Of a stretch of DNA of 64,000 nt, positions 60,498 through 64,000 are shown piece after piece (the stretch's first letter is position 1; each line of letters starts with the position of its first letter). This stretch comes from Crossiella sp. SN42 (GTDB lineage: Bacteria; Actinomycetota; Actinomycetes; Mycobacteriales; Pseudonocardiaceae): assembly GCF_023897065.1 (NCBI RefSeq), contig NZ_JAMHIV010000014.1, forward strand, positions 62,001 to 126,000, read 5' to 3'. The translations under genes and the position numbers were made by a program. The notes under the pieces are model-generated. The model was not told the origin of the DNA. It saw only the letters and a program-made list of their open reading frames with translations, and made no database searches.

Positions 60498-61829
60498 GTG
60501 AGCGAACAGCTGAGCTGGCTGACCGGCCGGATCATCACCCGGGACATGCCCCGGTACGACGAGGTCTGCACCGGGTGGAACAGCCGGATCCGGCACCGCC
60601 CCGAGGTCGTGATCGCCCCGGCTGACGCCGCCGACGTGCAGGCCGCGGTCCGCTTCGCCGCCGAGCTGAGCCTCCCGGTCCGCGTCCAGTCCACCGGCCA
60701 CGGCGCCCTGGCCCCGGCCGAGGGCGGCCTGCTGATCGACACCAGCGGCCTGACCGGCATCCGCCTGGACCCGGTGGCCCGCACCGCCGAGATCGGCGCG
60801 GGCATCCGCTGGCAGGAACTGCTGGAAGCCGCCCACCCCTACGGCCTGGCCGGCCTGTCCGGCTCCTCCGGCAACGTCGGCGTCACCGGCTACGCCCTCA
60901 CCGGCGGCTCCGGCTGGCTGGCCAGGAAATATGGACTCTGCGCCGAGACCATCCTGGCCGCCGAGATCGTCACCGCCAACGGCCGCCTCCGCTGGGTCGA
61001 CGCCGACCGCGAACCCGAGCTGTGGCAAGCGGTCCGCGGCGGCGGCCCCAACGTCGGCGTGGTCACCAAGCTCCGCCTGCGCCTGTTCGAGGTCCCCCGC
61101 GTCTACGCAGGCGCCACCTACTGGCCGATCGAGTCCGCCCCGGAAATCTTTGCGCTGTACCGGGAATGGGCTGGCGACACCCCGCTGGAACTGACCTCCG
61201 CCCTGACCTTCCTCCAGTACCCGGCCAGCCCCGCCCTCCCGGAACCACTGCGGAACCGGACCCTGGTCGCGCTGCGCGCCGCTTACGCCGGAGGCGCTGG
61301 CGAGGCCGAGGAGCTGTTGCGCCCCTTGCGATCCCGGCCCGGAGTCGTGCTGGACACGTTCCGGGAGATGCCGTACCGCGAGATCGACACGGTGACGAAC
61401 GACCCGGTGAAACCCTTGCCGCGCACGGGATATTCGACCGCGGTGACGGAGCTGCCGGAGGCGTTGCTGGAACTCGCCAAGCCGGGGGAGTCGTTCGTGA
61501 CACTGGAGGCCCGGCACGTCGCGGGCGAGGGGGCTCGGCTGGGGGCGACGGGGGCGGAGTTCCTGGTGTACACGATGGCGGTGACGCCGGATGAGACGAG
61601 CGTGGCGGAGGCCGGGGACTTCGGGCGGCGGGTGGAAGCGGCCTGCGCGCCTTGGCGGACCGGGGGGAACCTGTTGAGCTTCTTGCTGGCGCCCGCGGAG
61701 GCTGGGGGGTTGGCGGAGCAGGTGGCTGGGGCGTTGCCGGGGGAGTATCGGGGGCGGTTGGCGGAGGTCAAGGCGCATTACGACCCGGCGGGGTTGTTTG
61801 GTGGGGATCGGCGGTTGGCGGGGCCGTAG
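60498..61829 (+). CDS. BBE-type FAD-linked oxidoreductase
   Basis: The GTG at 60498 gives 443 residues. The PP-loop FAD domain has STGHGALAPAEGGLLIDTSG and GYALTGGSGWLARKYGLCAE, with GGGPNVGVVTKLRLRLFEVP. The C-terminal BBE segment ends in YDPAGLFGGDRRL. The His in TGHG could link FAD through 8-alpha-histidyl; the second Cys of bicovalent enzymes is not in place. Such oxidases act on sugars, alcohols or alkaloid-like rings. A TTG at 60465 is a less likely start. Confidence 0.87.
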   Translation: MSEQLSWLTGRIITRDMPRYDEVCTGWNSRIRHRPEVVIAPADAADVQAAVRFAAELSLPVRVQSTGHGALAPAEGGLLIDTSGLTGIRLDPVARTAEIGAGIRWQELLEAAHPYGLAGLSGSSGNVGVTGYALTGGSGWLARKYGLCAETILAAEIVTANGRLRWVDADREPELWQAVRGGGPNVGVVTKLRLRLFEVPRVYAGATYWPIESAPEIFALYREWAGDTPLELTSALTFLQYPASPALPEPLRNRTLVALRAAYAGGAGEAEELLRPLRSRPGVVLDTFREMPYREIDTVTNDPVKPLPRTGYSTAVTELPEALLELAKPGESFVTLEARHVAGEGARLGATGAEFLVYTMAVTPDETSVAEAGDFGRRVEAACAPWRTGGNLLSFLLAPAEAGGLAEQVAGALPGEYRGRLAEVKAHYDPAGLFGGDRRLAGP

Positions 61830-62280
61830 GTGCGGTGAGGCGGTTGGGTTTGGTGGGGCCGGTCGAGGGTTGGCGGGCGCGGCTGGGTTAGCGGGGCCGT
61901 AGGTGTGGTGGGGCGGCTGGGGTCTGGTGAGGTGGCTGGGATCCGGTGGGTGGCTGGGGCTTGGCGGGGTGGCTGGGTTGGCGGGGCGGTAGGTGTGGTG
62001 GCGGCTGGGTTTGGTGGGGCCGGTCGGGGGTTGGCGGCGGTCGCGGGGTTGGTGGACGGCTGAGCTGGCGGACCGGTCGAGGCTTGGCGCGGTCGACCGG
62101 GGGCTTGCTGGGGGCGAGGGTCGGTGGGGCGGCTGAACTTGGTGGGGCGGCTGAGCTCGGCGGGCCTGGCAGGGGCAGTCGTGGGGCTGGTGGCGGACGT
62201 GGGCTTGGCGGGCGGACCGTGGGTTGGCGGCGGACGTGGGTCGACCCCAGGGGCGTGGGCGGCTGCGACCGGGTGATCCT
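61830..62280. other. G-rich low-complexity intergenic region
   Basis: No gene is supported here. The + strand is rich in GG and TGG and holds imperfect direct repeats, for example GGGTTTGGTGGGGCCGGTCG near 61847 and again near 62007. It is the first part of an 807-bp gap between the FAD oxidase and the small membrane protein gene. Runs of G could form quadruplexes. Open frames across it are Pro-rich shadows. Confidence 0.6.
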
Positions 62281-62290
62281 TCTCGGCTTC

Positions 62291-62505
62291 AAGACGACCG
62301 GTCATATACGGACCCAGGTGAAGACGACCGGTCATATACAGAGCTGGCTTGAGATGACCGGTCATATTGAAGGACGGGCGGGTTAAGACGACCGGTCACA
62401 TTGGGAACCCGCTCAATATGACCGGTCGTCTTAAACGGGGCGGTGGCTAGGCCAAGATGACCGGTCATATTGAGGCTCCGACATCTCAAGACGACCGGTC
62501 ATATT
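62291..62505. repeat. Seven interspersed AAGAYGACCGGTCATAT repeats
   Basis: GACCGGTC cores lie at 62296, 62326, 62356, 62390, 62420, 62459 and 62493. Six have the flanks AAGAYGACCGGTCATAT; the fifth is reversed. Core-to-core distances are 30, 30, 34, 30, 39 and 34. Spacers do not match each other. The core is a perfect palindrome. They may be regulator or nucleoid-protein sites, or a mobile intergenic repeat. Confidence 0.8.
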
Positions 62506-62583
62506 CAACTGGCCAAACCCGTCGCGAGACCCGCGATGACGGGCGGCGGACTTGTCTCGTCAACCCAACCGGAGACGCGTCAC

Positions 62584-62616
62584 CAAGAAGAAGACCACCC
62601 GACTCCGCAGGTGGTC
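62584..62616 (-). terminator. Intrinsic terminator of small membrane protein gene
   Basis: Read on the reverse strand, GACCACC and GGTGGTC (62610-62616 and 62593-62599) form a hairpin with a 10-base loop followed by TTCTTCTT. It is 20 bp beyond the stop of the gene at 62637-62840. Confidence 0.65.
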
Positions 62617-62636
62617 ATCCCCCAGAAAAGCCCTGA

Positions 62637-62840
62637 TCAGACCGCCTGCTGGCCCTCGGCCGTCTCCGGCTTGCGGTTCATCAGCACCGCGATGGTGATC
62701 ATTGCGCCAACCGCGGCGACGCCGATGCCGGCCCAGGGCTGGTAGTCCTCGATGAGGCTCATGAAGGTGAACTGGAAACCGATCATGGGCAGGAGGAAGG
62801 AACCGACGCCCAGGATGAGAAGCAGGATGCCGAACTGCAC
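62637..62840 (-). CDS. Small two-helix membrane protein
   Basis: The 67-residue protein starts at a GTG with AAGGAG seven bases upstream. Helices lie at about 4-20 (ILLLILGVGSFLLPMIG) and 38-56 (GIGVAAVGAMITIAVLM), with a short polar tail. No family role is known. A terminator follows. Confidence 0.72.
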   Translation of the reverse strand: MQFGILLLILGVGSFLLPMIGFQFTFMSLIEDYQPWAGIGVAAVGAMITIAVLMNRKPETAEGQQAV

Positions 62841-62949
62841 GGTGTACTCCTTGAACAGTGGAACGAGCGGTGGACTGTAACCCGTTCGGGGGGCTGCCAG
62901 GAGTGGATTTGGCGCAACGGTTATCCGAGTGCGGCCAGGGGGGTGTGGC

Positions 62950-64000
62950 TCAGGCGCGGGTGGCGTGGGTGGGGCGTTCCCAGCGGCGTTCGCGCAGGGT
63001 GGTGTGGTCGGCGATCATGCGGTGGGCCAGGCGGTCGACGGCGGCGGTCAGCTCCGCTTCGCGGGTGGGGTCTTCGGTGGCCAGCAGCTCCGTCAGCCAG
63101 TCTCGCCAGACGGCGGTGAGGCGGACGATGGCCTGTTCGCCGTCGGGGGTGAAGCTCAGCCAGTCGCCTTCGCGGGCGAGCAGGCCGCGCTGGACCAGGT
63201 CCGTGACCGTGGGTTCCAGGATCCGGGGTGGCAGGTCCAGGGGGTCGGCGATCTCGGTGAGGGTGGTGCGGCCTTCCTGCTTGCTGTTGCGGTAGATCTG
63301 CGCCAGCAACCAGGCGTCGGCCTCGTCCATGCAGTCGCGCAGGCGTTCGCGAAGCAGGGGGCGCAGCTCCTTGCGCCGGCGTTGCCAGACGGCGGCGACG
63401 GACTTCTCCAGCTCCTGTTCGTTCGTGTGGGACTCGGGCATGCCGAAGCCCTCGCCCAGGTCGCCTGCCTTGTCCCGGACCGAGTCGCGGAGCTGCACGG
63501 CGGGGAGCAGCCAGGCGATGGCGAAGGCCAGCAGCGCCACTGGGACGGCCCAGGTGAAGACCGTTTGCAGGCTGTCCTGGTAGGCGGTGGCCAATGGAGT
63601 CAGCAGTTCCGGGGGCAGGTGGCGGACCATCTCCGGGTTGGCCGCGGCGCCGGGGTCGAAGCCGGGGGGCAGGTTGGCGCCTGCCAGGTTCGCGGTCAGC
63701 TGGGCGGAGAAGATCGCGCCGAAGACCGCGACGCCGAAGGAGCTGCCCAGGGTGCGCAGGAAGGTCACGCCGCTGGTGGCCGCGCCCAGGTCGGCGTAGT
63801 CGCAGGTGTTCTGCACCGCGATCACCAGCACCTGCATGCCCAGGCCCAGGCCGGCGCCGAGCACGAACATGTACAGCGAGGCGGTGACGAAGCTGGTCTC
63901 GCGGTCCAGGTGGGACATCAGCCACAGACCGACGGCGGTGACGCCGGTGCCGATGATCGGGAAGTGCCGGTAGCGGCCGGTGCGGCCGACCCAGCTGCCG
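62950..64000 (-). CDS. DHA2-type MFS transporter with C-terminal winged helix (partial)
   Basis: The reading frame is open to the window edge, so the N-terminal part of the transporter is missing. What is seen covers the last membrane helices (LGLGMQVLVIAVQNTCDYAD, a motif C-like glycine block, and GSSFGVAVFGAIFSAQLTAN). After the last helix (residues near 190 from the first visible Met) comes a cytoplasmic domain. It has AWLLAQIYRNSKQEGRTTLT, LPPRILEPTVTDLVQRGLLA and a wing WLSFTPDGEQAI, a MarR-like winged helix. EmrB/QacA-type drug exporters with such tails occur in actinobacteria. The tail may sense drug or bind DNA. Confidence 0.85.
   Translation of the reverse strand, partial: GSWVGRTGRYRHFPIIGTGVTAVGLWLMSHLDRETSFVTASLYMFVLGAGLGLGMQVLVIAVQNTCDYADLGAATSGVTFLRTLGSSFGVAVFGAIFSAQLTANLAGANLPPGFDPGAAANPEMVRHLPPELLTPLATAYQDSLQTVFTWAVPVALLAFAIAWLLPAVQLRDSVRDKAGDLGEGFGMPESHTNEQELEKSVAAVWQRRRKELRPLLRERLRDCMDEADAWLLAQIYRNSKQEGRTTLTEIADPLDLPPRILEPTVTDLVQRGLLAREGDWLSFTPDGEQAIVRLTAVWRDWLTELLATEDPTREAELTAAVDRLAHRMIADHTTLRERRWERPTHATRA

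Noticed and set aside
61778-62365. Pro/Thr-rich reverse frame with repeated MTGHL/MTGRL peptides
   Set aside because: The repeats come from the palindromic DNA repeats. Composition is low complexity and there is no ribosome site.
62291-62505. Possible CRISPR array
   Set aside because: Repeat units are about 17 bp with spacers of only 10-22 bp, one unit is inverted, and no cas gene is nearby.

Overview
The window is high-GC actinomycete DNA, most likely from the family Pseudonocardiaceae. This is judged from very high GC, GTG and leaderless-type starts, AfsR/SARP and WhiB-like regulators, and AICE-type mobile DNA. The genus cannot be fixed from the sequence alone. There is no rRNA, no CRISPR array and no polyketide or peptide synthase. 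There is one tRNA gene.

Region by region. 1-9.2 kb: a rifampicin-phosphotransferase-like enzyme, then two convergent lipid-modification operons. These carry a flavin oxidoreductase, a DUF1365 protein, two cyclopropane-synthase-like methyltransferases, a DUF1295 reductase-like membrane protein and a peroxiredoxin. 9.36-19.6 kb: a tRNA-Met(CAT) gene with a 10.1 kb integrative element in its 3' half, bounded by a perfect 57-bp direct repeat. The element carries a tyrosine integrase, Nudix hydrolase, regulators, an excisionase-like protein, a WhiB-like protein, small membrane proteins, an FtsK-type DNA translocase and a CCGTCAC repeat array. No replication initiator was recognised. 19.6-27 kb: accessory genes, including a lower-GC CoiA-like nuclease, two glycosyltransferases and an extra ClpP. 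A CRP-like regulator lies next to a cyclase-homology protein ending in a RHIM-like motif. 27-41 kb: two sensor kinase/response regulator pairs, esterases and an AfsR-type regulator. Two tandem secreted peptidoglycan hydrolases have different catalytic domains but the same seven-repeat propeller. 41-54.7 kb: a four-gene operon of paired GT39 transferases and bPH2 proteins, a secreted protease, a LysR regulator, an ECF sigma gene broken by a frameshift, and redox and sugar-nucleotide enzymes. 54.8-59.4 kb: a compact locus of a CRP-like regulator, a cyclase-homology protein, a P-loop NTPase and an SPFH-like protein. 59.5-64 kb: a secreted endopeptidase, an FAD oxidase, an 807-bp intergenic region with seven GACCGGTC-centred repeats, and the 3' part of an MFS transporter fused to a winged helix.

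The best candidate for an undescribed system is 54.8-59.4 kb. The cyclase-homology protein ends in a GDVVGRD motif. The adjacent NTPase carries nearly the same motif just before its P-loop, and a cNMP-type regulator lies immediately upstream. The 25.5-27.0 kb locus repeats the CRP plus cyclase-homology pairing with a different, RHIM-like tail. This suggests, as inference only, second-messenger or amyloid-motif signalling feeding a STAND-like ATPase and a membrane-associated SPFH protein.
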